Source: JAFDWI01 sp963764215 | GTDB taxonomy: Bacteria; Actinomycetota; Acidimicrobiia; Acidimicrobiales; Iamiaceae | Direction of reading: 5' to 3' | Length of the DNA stretch: 64,000 nt | Assembly: GCA_963764215.1 (NCBI GenBank) | Contig: CAVXRS010000004.1 | Location: 49,272-113,271 of the forward strand | Part shown: positions 16,429 to 25,640 of the stretch, piece by piece | Position numbering within the stretch: position 1 is the first letter of the stretch | Layout: each line of letters starts with the position of its first letter | Position numbers and translations under genes: made by a program | Notes under the pieces: generated by a model | Database searches by the model: none | Told to the model about the DNA's origin: nothing | The model's input: the letters and a program-made list of their open reading frames with translations, nothing else

Positions 16429-17401
16429 GATGGTTCGCCCGATCCTTCGGTTGGCTCGCCCAGCAGGCGACGCAACACGGTCACCACCTCGGGCGCGTCG
16501 GCGATGATCGCCACGTCCGCCCGGCTCATCATCGGGCAGTGGCCGTCGGTGTTGACGCTGATGACATGGTCGGGAGCGCCGAGTCCCGCGGTGTGCTGGA
16601 CCGCACCGGAGATGCCGAAGGCCACATAGACCCGAGGGTCGACCACGACGCCGGTGGTGCCGATCTGGCGGTCGTGACCGATCCAGCCGTCATCGGTCAC
16701 CACCCGGGTCGCTCCCACCGAGGCCCCGAGCGACGCCGCGACCTCCTGCAGCGTCCGTGCGCAGTCGACGCTGCCGAGGCCCGCGCCGATACCGATGATG
16801 AACGGCGCTTCGGCCAGGTCCATGGTGCTCGCGCCGGCCTGTTCGACGGCGAGGACCTCGGCGTCCGGCGGGGATTCGGCGAGGTCGAAACCGTCGAGGT
16901 CCTCGAGCTCGACGTCGGGCGCGGCGGCGATCCGCGCCGAGGACCGGACGCCAGGTTGCAGGGTCGCCACCACCGGCCCGGAGCACGCGACCTCGGCCAG
17001 GGCCCGACCCCCGGCGCGTGCGACCAGCGCCGTGTCCGCGGCGACCGACACGGCGCCGGCGATCAGCTGGCGCCCCAGACATGCGGCGAGGCGCGGCGCC
17101 GAGGTCCCGGCCGTCGGCCGACGCGGGCAGGATCACCGATTCGTCCCCGTCGACGGCCGCGGCCAGCGCCGCAGCCCAGCTCCCGGGAAGGAAGTCCGGC
17201 GTCTCGGCACACTGCATCCTGAGGTCCGCGAATCCGGCCGCGCGGAGCAGCTCGGCCGCCTCGTGGGTTCCGCTCCCGACGAGCACGACCCGCACCCGCG
17301 GCGCGTCGTCCGCCAGATCCAGCCCTTCGCAGATCGCTTCGTCCGCTCCCAGAGCCGGCCGACCGCCGCGGCACGGGCACGATCACCGCCACGCTCACCA
17401 T
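16425..17401 (-). CDS. etfA: Mycofactocin-associated ETF alpha subunit, frame breaks
   Basis: ETF large subunit. The C-terminal FAD domain is intact: GISGAVQHTAGLG (about 16600) and ISVNTDGHCPMMSRADVAII, the flavin- and AMP-contact motifs; the N-terminal domain begins MVSVAVIVPVPRR. The frame changes near 17345 and near 17085, so the 5' third cannot be read continuously; repaired length would be about 325 residues, normal for the family. The ATG at 17401 overlaps the stop of OYE2, the stop overlaps fixC. Intact motifs on both sides of the breaks favour sequencing error. Confidence 0.82.
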
Positions 17402-19381
17402 GTGTGCTCCGATCCGATCGCGGCTCCGATCCGCTCGCCCTCGATCACCGCCGCGTGCGCCCGTCGGGGCGCCACGCAGTCTCCGGCGCGCCGGACCGCC
17501 ACCCCCGCGTCGCGCAACTCGTGGTACAGCCCCTCGACGGGCTCGGCGGGAACGGCGAGCACCACCCAGTCGGGTGTGCGCTGGACCGTCGCACCGGTCG
17601 GGTGGTGCTGGAGCTGCAGCGTCCCGGTGCCGTCCGCGGCGTCGTCGAGCTCGAAGCCCATGGGAACGAGCTCGATCGACTGGGTGATCCCTTTCGCCGA
17701 GGCGCGGATCCACCAGTTCTCCATGTCCAGCGTGATCCCCAGGTCCTGACCCACGACCATGCCCGGTGTGACGACCTCGACCGTGCAGCCACGGTCGGCC
17801 AGCAGCTCCGCCACCGAGGTGGCGTTGTGGAACCCGATCTCGTCCAGCACCACCACCGACCCGGCTCGGGTGCACGTCGCCGGCGAGCACCGCGCGGACG
17901 TCGACGACGCGGCTCGCCGCGTCCGGCGCCCACCACGGTCGGGCAGCCGTGGCGCCGGTGGCCACCACCACGCGGTCCGCGCCGACCCGGCCGACCGCGG
18001 CGGGCGAGACCGTCGATTCGTAGCGGATGTCGACGCCGAGTCGGGCCGCTTCGGACAGTTGGTTGCGCACCAGGTCACCCAGCTCGGCCCGGTTGGGCAC
18101 GCTCGCCGCCAGGTGCACCTGTCCTCCCGCGATGCCGGTCGCCTCGAATACGATCGCCTCGTGGCCGTTGCGGGCAGCGGCGATCGCCGCCTGGAGACCG
18201 GCCGGCCCGGCTCCGGCCACGAGCACCCGTAGCCGTTTCGGCCGTGCCGCCGGAAGGCCGACGGCCGCCCGCTCCCGGCCGGTGCGGGGGTTCTCGATGC
18301 AGCCCAGCCACCGGTTCAGTCCCATGCGCCCGACACATTCCTGGTTGCACGACAGACACAGTCGCACGTGGTCGACGTGGTCGCTGCGCGACTTGGCGGC
18401 GAAGTCCGCGTCGGCGATCTGGCCGCGCACCACGCCGACCAGGTCGCACTGACCTTCGGACAGGGCCCGCTCGGCCTGCAACGGGTCCTTGAAACGTCCC
18501 ACGCCGACCACGGGCAGTTCGGTGGCCGCGCGCAGTGCCGAGGGTATGAACGATGCATAGCCGGGCGGCACATGCATCGACGCTTCGATCATGAACAGCG
18601 ACGCGGTGGCCACGCCGATCGAGGTGTTCAGGTAGTCGACCTTGCCGGTGGCTTCGACCATCCTGGCGACTTCGACGGCCTCGTCGATGGTGGTGCCGCC
18701 GTCGATCAGTTCGTCACCGCAGAGGCGCACTCCCAGGGCCAGGCCCCGGCCGATCGCCTTGCGCACCGCATCGACCAGTTCGAGCAGGAGCCGGGCACGG
18801 TTGGCGAGCTCGCCGCCGTACTCGTCGGTGCGCTTGTTGGTCGCCGGGGAGAGGAAGCCACGCACGATCGACGAATGCGAGCACTGCAGCTCGATCCCGT
18901 CGAACCCTCCCTCGGCACAGCTCTCGGCCACCTCCACGTACCCGGCGATGATCTCGGCGATCTCGGCCGCGTCGACCGCCTTGGGCACCTCGCGGAACAA
19001 CGGGTCGGCGACCGGCGACGGCGCCCACACGGCACGCCGGGAATACATCGAAGATGCCTGGCCACCGTTGTGGTTGATCTGGGCGAAGATCGGGGTGCCG
19101 TGGGCGTGGACGGCTTCGGTGATGCGCCGGTAGCCGGGCAGCACGTCGGCGTGGAAGCCGTGGATGAGCTTCTCGTAGGGCCAGTCGGTGGGATGGGTCG
19201 AGTGCTCCTCGGTGATGATGAGTCCGGTGCCCCCGCGGGCGCGTTCCGCGTAGTACGCCGCGTGCTGTTCGCTGGGACGGCCGTCGACGGCGTAGTTGGT
19301 GAGGTGCGCGGAGAACACGATCCGGTTCGCCACGGTGACCGGCCCGAGCGCCAGCGGCGAGAACAGCAACGACTCGCTCAT
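17395..19381 (-). CDS. Mycofactocin-system FadH/OYE-family oxidoreductase 2, frame break
   Basis: Modular FMN/Fe-S/FAD enzyme of the 2,4-dienoyl-CoA reductase type. The N-terminal old-yellow-enzyme barrel starts LLFSPLALGPVTVANRIV and contains FAQINHNGGQ and IELQCSHSS; a 4Fe-4S site reads CLSCNQECVGRMG then GCIENP; the C-terminal nucleotide domain has VAGAGPAGLQAAIAA. One frame break near 17875 divides the last 160 residues, which end IGAAIGSEHTW. The family is known from mycofactocin loci, where its substrate is not settled. Overlaps OYE1 (stop at 19378) and etfA, so it belongs to the single operon. Confidence 0.85.
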
Positions 19382-21451
19382 GGGTGCCGTCCTTCGTGGA
19401 CGGCGATCGCGGCACGGCGGCCTTCGAGGATCGCTTCGTGCACGGTGCGCGGGGCGACGCCGTCTCCGGCGCGAACATGGCGCCGCCGGTGGCGACGAAC
19501 AGCTCCTCGTCGGGGAGGCGGAATCCGGCGTCGATCACGAACGATGCCCGGATCGTCCGCGGTTCGCCGGTGAAGCGGTCTTCGATCGACGACGGGCATC
19601 CGACCGTCTGCGTCGGGACGCGCTCGCACCGAACGGGGGATCGCTGCGCCGCTCGATGATCGACGCCGAACTGTTGCAGCCGCACGTTGGCAGGGGCGAG
19701 GTCGCCGGTGCGGGCGAGCTCGTTGCCGGCCAGGTTGTCCTGGGTCACCAGGTGGACGGTGGTCCGCTCGCGCGCGGCGAGGGCTTCGGCCATGGCGACG
19801 CCGATCGGTCCACCGATGGGATCCAGGACGACGACGGTCCGAGGTTCCTCGGCCGGCTGCCCTTCGCCGGGCAGCCGCGGCTCGCCGGTCGCCCTCGTCG
19901 ACCCAGTACCTAGCGAGGTCGGCCGCCGAGACGAAGCCGCGCGTGTCCCCGACCGCCATGTCCCATCTCCGCTCGCCGTCGCGTGATCCGGTCGCCAGGA
20001 TGACCCGGTCGCCACGATCGCGGGCTGCGGCGACCTCTGATGCGTCCACCCGGTGGGCGGTCTCGATCGCCACTCCGAGCCGCACGCACTCCTGGTGGAG
20101 CCAGTCCGCGAAGGTTCCCAGGTTCGGGTTCCCCGAGTGGGCCACCGGAAACCGGTTGGGCCGTCCGACCTGGGGTCCGGCTTCGGCGAGGCGCACCGGA
20201 TGCCCGAGCGCGGCGGCAACCCGTGCGGCCTCGAGCCCGGCCGGCCCGCCACCGACGACGAACACCCGCGTCCCCGCGGCTTCCACCGGGTCGAGCGGCC
20301 CGTCGGCGAGCGGAGCGGGATCGTCGATCTCGTGTCCCGAGGACGGCTCGACGAGACACGACACGATCGGGTTGCGCGGGTCGCGCACCTGACAGAGCTG
20401 GTTGCACCGGACGCAGACGCGGATCTCATCTGTCCTGCCCGACGCGACCTTCCGGCCCAACGCGGGATCGGCGATCTGTGCCCGGGTCATCTCCACGACG
20501 TCACAGGTCCCCGCGGCGAGGGCATCTTCGGCCATCGCCGGGTCGACGACCGAGCCTTGCAGGACCACCGGCGTGGTGAGCTCGGCGTCGCGCAGCGCGC
20601 CACCGGATCGTCGCGCACAGCTCCCGGTTGAACCCTGCGGAGGAATGGAAGTCGGGGCGGGTCGCGGACGCGCTGTAGATCGAACCACGCACCACCACCA
20701 GATAGTCGACCAGCGGAGCGAGCGCGACCGCGACCTCGGCGGCCGGCATCCGGGGTCAACCCCGCCCACGGGGCGAGCTCGTCGCAGCTCAACCGCAACC
20801 CGAGGATCGCCTGCTCGCCGTCCCTCGCCTCCGCGAGCCCCGTCGCGGGTCGCGGCGAGGACCGCGCGGGCGAATGCCAGCCGGTCGCCGCCCCACTCGT
20901 CGTCGCGCAGGTTGGTCAGTCCCGAGCAGAACTGTCGGACCAGTGAATGCTGCCCGGCGTTCACCTCGACGCCGTGAAGGCCACTCGCCGCGGCCAGCCG
21001 GGCCGCGTCGCCGAATCCCTCGATGACCGCGTGCGATGTCGTCCTGTTCCATCCACTTGGGCACTTCGCGGCTGTTCACCTCCGGCACCCGGGACGGCGC
21101 CCAAAGGGGTCGCTGCGAATACGCCGACGAACCCTGCCCACCGGCGTGGCCGAGGGCGGCGATCACCAGCGTGCCGGTTCCCTCGCCGCGCACCGCATGC
21201 GGCCACGGCCCGCCAGCCCGTCGCCGCACTCGCTCGCGAGCGGGGCACGTTCATAGGGCCAGTCCGAGGCGTGCACCGATGCCTCCTCGGTGACCACGAT
21301 GCCCGCGCCGCCGCGGGCGCGGCGCAGTGTAGTAGGCGACGTGCCGGTCGCTGATCGCGCGGCCTCGGGCCAGGTTGGTCTCGTGCGGTCCGAACAGCAG
21401 CCGATTCGGTGCGTCGCGGCCGCCGATGCGGATCGGATCGGTGAGGATCAC
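19378..21451 (-). CDS. Mycofactocin-system FadH/OYE-family oxidoreductase 1, several frame breaks
   Basis: Second FMN/Fe-S/FAD enzyme, related to its neighbour. GTG 21451 overlaps the mftC stop (GTGA). Recognisable parts in order: IRIGGRDAPNRLLFGPHETN, WAPSRVPEVNSREVPKWME, VNAGQHSLVRQFCSGLTN, LRLSCDELAPWAGLT, the Fe-S site VCVRCNQLCQVRDP, VVGGGPAGLEAARVA, and the end VHEAILEGRRAAIAVHEG. At least five frame changes lie between about 21260 and 19480, the densest cluster in the window. Motifs on each side are conserved, so either the assembly is poor here or decay is very recent. Full length would be about 690 residues. Confidence 0.75.
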
Positions 21452-22588
21452 CGTCGTCCGGCGACCACGCCCGGCTTGGGGACCAGGGTGACCCGGGCCG
21501 GCTTCGAATGCCCCGGGCCCCGGCGCGGGGACGTTCGTTCCGCCGGCCGCAACGGCCAGCAACGCGGCCTCACCGTGGCCGTTCACGCACTCGGGGTCCG
21601 GGCCCGCCAAGGGGAACGCCGGTGAAGAACTTGGTGGCCATGCACCCGCCCTGGCAGGCGTCGTACATCCCACAGCTCGCGCACGCCCCGGCCGCCTCGT
21701 CGGGCCGACGGAAGTCGGCGAATCGCGCCGAGTTGCGCCAGACCCCGGTGAACCCACCGGCGTCGCGGATCGACCCACCCTTGAATTCGGGGTGCATGAC
21801 GAACGGGCAGGCGTACACGTCGCCGATCGGGTCGACCAGGCACACCACGCGACCGGCACCGCACATGTTCAGCCCGGGCAGCGACTCGCCCAGGGCGTTG
21901 AGATGGAAGAACGAATCGCCGGTGAGCACGTCGGGACGGTCGAGCAGCCAGGAGTGGATCGTGCGCTGTTGCGCTTGTGTCGGGTGGAGGTCGTCCCAGG
22001 AGTCCGCACCCCGACCCGGCAGGGCGGAGTCGGGTCACCCGCAGTTGCGCTCCGTAGCCGGCGGCGAGGTCGGCGAAGTCGTCGAGCTGGTCGACGTTCT
22101 GGCGCGTCACCACGATCGAGATCTTGAACGGTCCGAAGTCCGCGGCGGCGAGGTGCTCCATGGCCCGGCGCGCCATCGCGAAGCTGCCCGGGCCACGGAC
22201 CGCGTCGTTGACCGCGGCGGTGGCACCGTCGATCGAGATCTGGATGTCCAGGTAGTCCATCGCGGCGAGGCGCCGCGCGGTGGCCGCGTCGATGCGGGAA
22301 CCGTTGGTGGAGAACTTCACGCCCACGCCCCGGTCGATCGCATGGGCGATCAACTCGAAGAAGTCCCGCCGGATGGTCGGCTCACCCCCGCCGATGTTGA
22401 TGTAGAACACGCGGAGGTCGGCGAGCTCGTCGATGAAGGCGCTGCGCCTCGGCCGTGGTCAACTCGGCCGGGTCCCTTCGTCCCGACGAGGACAGGCAGT
22501 GCACGCAGGCCAGGTTGCACGCGTAGGTCAGCTCCCAGGTCAGACAGATCGGGGCGTCGAGGCCTCCTTTGAGATCATCGACGAGCAC
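21448..22588 (-). CDS. mftC: MftC radical SAM enzyme, frame breaks
   Basis: Radical SAM/SPASM enzyme that decarboxylates the C-terminal Tyr of MftA and then cross-links it to Val. Radical SAM cluster YACNLACVHC (about residues 22-31), GGEPT, and the SPASM cysteines in NMCGAGRVVCLVDP, YACPFV, CASCGMYDACQGGC and CVNGHGEAALLA. The frame changes near 22440, 22020 and 21608. GTG 22588 overlaps the end of mftB. Repaired length of about 380 residues fits the family. All catalytic and auxiliary cysteines are present, which argues for a working gene with base-call errors. Confidence 0.88.
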
Positions 22589-22844
22589 GAATCACCTCCG
22601 CTCCCTCGAGGTCCTCCAGCGCGGCCAGAAACGACGGACGGCGGGCAGCCGCGATGCCGACGCGGTCCAGTGCCGAGGCCACGTCCGGGGCTTCGTCCAA
22701 CGCTTCGACGACCCGGACCATCTCCGGTGACCGCAGGAAGACCAGACGTCGGTTGCCGTAGTGATAGGCGAGCGCGCCGAAGGGTTCGGGGCGCAGGGCG
22801 ACCCGGGCATCGAGGCCGTAGCGGGCGTCGGGCGTCACGGACAT
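22575..22844 (-). CDS. mftB: MftB peptide chaperone
   Basis: 89-residue RiPP recognition element protein that binds the MftA precursor and presents it to MftC. The sequence has the family pattern ALRPEPFGALAYHYGNRRLVFL followed by a helical half with ALDEAPDVASALD; the first string is split as RPEPFGALAYHYGNRRLVF (19 residues). Starts at ATG 22844, 31 bases after the mftA stop, and overlaps mftC by 14 bases. No frame problem. Confidence 0.93.
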   Translation of the reverse strand: MSVTPDARYGLDARVALRPEPFGALAYHYGNRRLVFLRSPEMVRVVEALDEAPDVASALDRVGIAAARRPSFLAALEDLEGAEVIRARR

Positions 22845-22875
22845 CGGGGACCGATCGTTCGCACAGGTGGCCGGG

Positions 22876-23004
22876 TCAGTAGACCCCGCACATCCCGTCG
22901 ATCGAGATCTCCTCGACGAGCACCTCGACCTCGGGCGACTCGGCAGCGGCGTCGTCGGCGGCGGGTGCTTCGACGTTCTCTCGGGTGGTCTCCACGGTGG
23001 ACAT
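22876..23004 (-). CDS. mftA: MftA mycofactocin precursor peptide
   Basis: A 42-residue peptide, easily missed by gene callers. The N-terminal leader is acidic (NVEAPAADDAAAESPEVEV) and the last residues are EEISIDGMCGVY, the invariant MftA end; the final Val-Tyr pair is the part that MftC, MftE and later enzymes turn into the redox cofactor mycofactocin. First gene of the operon, 190 bases from the divergent alcohol dehydrogenase gene; a promoter should lie at 23005-23194. Confidence 0.97.
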   Translation of the reverse strand: MSTVETTRENVEAPAADDAAAESPEVEVLVEEISIDGMCGVY

Positions 23005-23194
23005 ACACGATCCCCTTGTAGATGCTCAGAGCGGTGCGCCGCTCGATCGAATGCTCCTGCGACCCTACTGGGCGCTCCGGTGGCGGGGCACATGCGCCAG
23101 GACCCGGTTCGCTGGACGAGAGCCGTGAACGGAGGGCTATGGTGACGTCGGCAGTGTCCGATCTGCCGTGTGACCACAAGGGGACGAAGAGACA

Positions 23195-24307
23195 ATGGAA
23201 ACCAAAGCCGCGGTACTCCGAGAACTGAACACTCCCTGGAGTGTGGAGACGATCCAGCTCGACGGCCCCAAGTCCGGCGAGGTTCTGGTCGAGCTCCACG
23301 CGTCGGGGATGTGCCACTCCGACGAGCACCTCGTCACGGGCGATCTGGCCGGGGCGCTGCCGATGATCGGGGGCCACGAAGGGGCCGGCGTCGTCCTCGA
23401 GGTCGGCGAAGGGGTCAGCCACCTCGCCCCCGGCGACCACGTGGTGTTCAGCTTCGTTCCCGCCTGTGGACAGTGCCCGTCGTGTGCGAGTGGCCATTCG
23501 AACCTCTGCGACAACGGTGCCGCGCTCCTGCTCGGCATCCAGCTCGACGGCACGACCCGCCATCACGGCGCCGACGGTGAGGACATCTACACCATGGTGT
23601 GCCTGGGCACCTTCGCCCACCACACGGTGGTCAACGCGTTCTCCTGTGTGAAGATCGATCCGCAGATTCCCCTGGAGCTGGCCTGCCTGGTGGGCTGCGG
23701 GGTGACGACCGGCTGGGGGTCGTCGGTGTACGCCGGTGCGGTCAAGCCGGGTGAGAACGTTGCGGTCATCGGCATCGGTGGCATCGGCGCGGCTGCGGTG
23801 CAGGGAGCCAAGCTCGCCGGAGCCCGCAACATCATCGCCGTCGATCCGGTGGCCTCCAAGCACGAGGAGGCGAAGAAGTTCGGCGCGACCCACACCGCGT
23901 CGAATCTCGCCGAAGCCACCGGCGTGATCGCGGAAGCCACCTGGGGACGCATGTGCGACGTGATCGTGTGCGCCATGGGAGTCGGAGACGGCGAGCAGAT
24001 CGGGGCGATCATGGCCCTGACGGCCAAGCGGGGACGGGTCGTGGTCACCAACATCCATCCCATGAGCGAAGATCACATCCAGATCGGGTTGTGCGATCTG
24101 ACCCTGATGGAGAAGAAGCTCATCGGCACGATCTTCGGATCGGCCAACCCCAAGGCGGACATCCCCAAGCTGCTCGAACTGTTCAGCCTCGGTCAGCTCG
24201 ATCTCGGCGGCATGGTGACCAAGGAGTACTCCCTGGACGAAGTCAACGAGGGCTACCAGGACATGCGCGACGGCAAGAACATTCGGGGCGTGCTCCGCTA
24301 CAAGTGA
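23195..24307 (+). CDS. mdo: Mycofactocin-dependent (NDMA-dependent) alcohol dehydrogenase
   Basis: Zinc-containing alcohol dehydrogenase, 370 residues. Catalytic zinc ligands in GMCHSDEH (Cys) and IGGHEGAG (His); structural zinc cysteines in CGQCPSCASGHSNLC; Rossmann motif GIGGIGAAAVQGAKLAGA. The sequence is of the group assayed with nitrosodimethylaniline, whose tightly bound NADH is re-oxidised by mycofactocin rather than exchanged. It faces the mftA operon across a divergent promoter region and is followed by mftR, which fits a role as the main mycofactocin client here. The alcohol is unknown. Confidence 0.93.
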   Translation: METKAAVLRELNTPWSVETIQLDGPKSGEVLVELHASGMCHSDEHLVTGDLAGALPMIGGHEGAGVVLEVGEGVSHLAPGDHVVFSFVPACGQCPSCASGHSNLCDNGAALLLGIQLDGTTRHHGADGEDIYTMVCLGTFAHHTVVNAFSCVKIDPQIPLELACLVGCGVTTGWGSSVYAGAVKPGENVAVIGIGGIGAAAVQGAKLAGARNIIAVDPVASKHEEAKKFGATHTASNLAEATGVIAEATWGRMCDVIVCAMGVGDGEQIGAIMALTAKRGRVVVTNIHPMSEDHIQIGLCDLTLMEKKLIGTIFGSANPKADIPKLLELFSLGQLDLGGMVTKEYSLDEVNEGYQDMRDGKNIRGVLRYK

Positions 24308-24369
24308 GCTGACGCACCGACGGGTCTCCGCTGACCGGGCGGATCCGCCGGGCGCACCGCACGGTCGAT

Positions 24370-24409
24370 CACGGCCCGGATGTTACCGAGCAGTAACATC
24401 CGGGCCGTG
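24370..24409. promoter_or_regulatory. Perfect 17-bp-arm palindrome upstream of mftR
   Basis: Left arm CACGGCCCGGATGTTAC (24370-24386) is the exact reverse complement of 24393-24409; spacer CGAGCA. The core GTTAC-N6-GTAAC is a TetR-type operator pattern and lies 47 bases before the mftR start, so autoregulation by MftR is likely. Because it also follows the alcohol dehydrogenase stop by 62 bases it could form a strong hairpin in that message; no T-run follows. Confidence 0.65.
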
Positions 24410-24455
24410 CCGCGCTCGCCCCGAGCCCGGTCGGGCCCCACCATCCGAGAGAACC

Positions 24456-25052
24456 TTGTCGCTTCGCCTCCCCGCCAACCAACGTCGCCGTCAACTGCTG
24501 GACGTCGCGCTCGCCGAGTTCGCCAGGCGCGGCTTCCTGGGCACGTCGATGGACCGGATCGCGGATGCGGCCGGTGTCACCAAACCCGTGCTCTACCAGC
24601 ACTTTCCTTCCAAACGCGAGCTGTTCACCCAGGTGCTCGGTGACGTGGGCAACCGGCTCGCGGCCGACGTCGAAGCCGCCACGAAGGCGACCAGCGAACC
24701 CCGAACCCAGGTGGCCGGCGGATTCGCGGCGTACTTCTCGTTCGTCGCGGCGAACCGTGATGCCTTCTTCGTGCTGTTCGGCGCCTCGAGCGGCCTGGAT
24801 CCCGAATTCGCCCGGGTCGTGCGCACCTTCGAGGCGACCATGGCCGAGATGATCGCCGCGTTGATCGTGATCGACGGCCTCACCGCGGACCACCGGCTGC
24901 TGCTCGCGCACGGGATCGTCGGCATCGCCGAGGTCACGAGCCGGAACTGGCTGCGCAGCGGCGACGAGCCGCTCGAACCGGCTCCCGAAATCCTCGCAGC
25001 CCAGGTCGCCACCCTTGCCTGGTCGGGCCTCCGGGGCATCGAAGCCCCCTGA
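24456..25052 (+). CDS. mftR: MftR TetR-family regulator
   Basis: TetR-family repressor, 198 residues. N-terminal helix-turn-helix: QLLDVALAEFARRGFLGTSM, then RIADAAGVTKPVLYQHFPSK (about residues 12-53). The C-terminal ligand domain is family-typical but uninformative. The start is TTG 24456. Position next to the mycofactocin-dependent dehydrogenase and mft operon identifies it as the locus regulator; mycobacterial MftR is reported to respond to long-chain acyl-CoA. A perfect palindrome stands just upstream. Confidence 0.88.
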   Translation: MSLRLPANQRRRQLLDVALAEFARRGFLGTSMDRIADAAGVTKPVLYQHFPSKRELFTQVLGDVGNRLAADVEAATKATSEPRTQVAGGFAAYFSFVAANRDAFFVLFGASSGLDPEFARVVRTFEATMAEMIAALIVIDGLTADHRLLLAHGIVGIAEVTSRNWLRSGDEPLEPAPEILAAQVATLAWSGLRGIEAP

Positions 25053-25066
25053 ACCACACCGCCAAC

Positions 25067-25340
25067 GCTGCGCAGCCGCCAGGCGGAGCAGCCCCCCGAA
25101 ATTTGCACGAAGACGCTGCTCTGCGCAGCCTCACGGGAAACATTTCAGGCGGCACTACCCGTCACGCTGCGAAGCCGCCAGGTGCAGCAGCACCACCCGT
25201 GACACCCGGATGGCGAAGCCCGAGCTGTCAGGCTGCGAAAGCGCCAGCTGCAGCAGCATCCACCGTGACACCCGGATGGCGAAGCCCGAGCTGTCAGGCT
25301 GCGAAAGCGCCAGCTGCAGCAGCATTGAGGCTGACACCCG
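25067..25340 (+). repeat. Degenerate 26-bp motif and 66-bp tandem repeat
   Basis: A motif of the form GCTGCGNAGCCGCCAGG then NGNAGCAGC recurs at 25067-25092, 25166-25191, 25232-25257 and 25298-25323; each has GCTGC at one end and CAGC at the other, so each can fold. From 25201 the period is exactly 66 bases, with ACACCCGGATG recurring at 25202, 25268 and 25334. Confidence 0.8.
25099..25147 (+). repeat. 49-bp dispersed element, copy B
   Basis: Same ends and same length as copy A (13225-13273): AAATTTGCACG at the left, AAACATTTCA at the right. The interior GCTGC-TCTGC-GCAGC forms a small hairpin. Like copy A it lies in a convergent gene junction. Confidence 0.6.
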
Positions 25341-25437
25341 GATGCCGCAGGCGAGGTGAGCAGGGCCGCCAGGCCCGCCCGAACCTCAAAGCAAACACGG
25401 CCGCCCGAACTCGAAAGCAAGCACGGCAAGAAAACGG

Positions 25438-25465
25438 CAAGGTCCCCCCGGCATGATGGACCTTG
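25438..25465 (+). ncRNA. C-rich-loop hairpin, possible 6C-type small RNA segment
   Basis: CAAGGTCC pairs perfectly with GGACCTTG; the strand around the loop contains six consecutive C. Hairpins with C-runs followed by a Rho-independent terminator are the mark of the actinobacterial 6C RNA. A terminator follows 104 bases later, but I do not see a convincing second C-run hairpin, so the assignment is tentative. Confidence 0.35.
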
Positions 25466-25568
25466 TTCGCAGCTGACCTCGATCCGAGGCACTGCCCCAC
25501 TGGATTTCCCAGCGGGAACCATCACGCAACCAACACACCCTCTCCCTGGTTGCGGCACGAGGAAGGCG

Positions 25569-25602
25569 GACCGGGGCGGCGGCCCCGGTCCTCGTGTTTT
25601 TC
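25569..25602 (+). terminator. Rho-independent terminator
   Basis: GGACCGGGGC (25569-25578) pairs perfectly with GCCCCGGTCC (25583-25592) around a GGCG loop, followed by TCGTGTTTTT. It faces plus although the nearest plus gene (mftR) ended 516 bases earlier, suggesting either a long 3' UTR or an independent small transcript. Confidence 0.75.
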
Positions 25603-25640
25603 CCGGCACGCCCGGCTTGGTCGACCCTCGGCCAGGTGCT

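Larger units (their letters stand above)
25053..25640. other. Gene-free convergent intergenic region
   Basis: 588 bases between mftR (plus) and the SARP gene (minus). It holds four copies of a 26-bp motif, copy B of the 49-bp element, a C-rich hairpin and a strong terminator facing plus. Open frames here merely translate the repeats, giving repetitive Cys/Ala/Ser peptides, and I do not accept any as a gene. Confidence 0.7.

Noticed and set aside
19378..21451. OYE1 as MftD
   Set aside because: MftD is an FMN lactate-dehydrogenase-type protein; this one has the OYE barrel, Fe-S site and nucleotide domain.
24370..24409. Terminator of the alcohol dehydrogenase as the only role of the 17-bp palindrome
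   Set aside because: No T-run, and its core matches the operator-like site before the acyl-CoA dehydrogenase; operator preferred, dual role possible.
25145..25609. Repetitive Cys/Ser/Ala peptide on the minus strand
   Set aside because: Codes only the 66-bp DNA repeat; overlaps a terminator and has no ribosome site.
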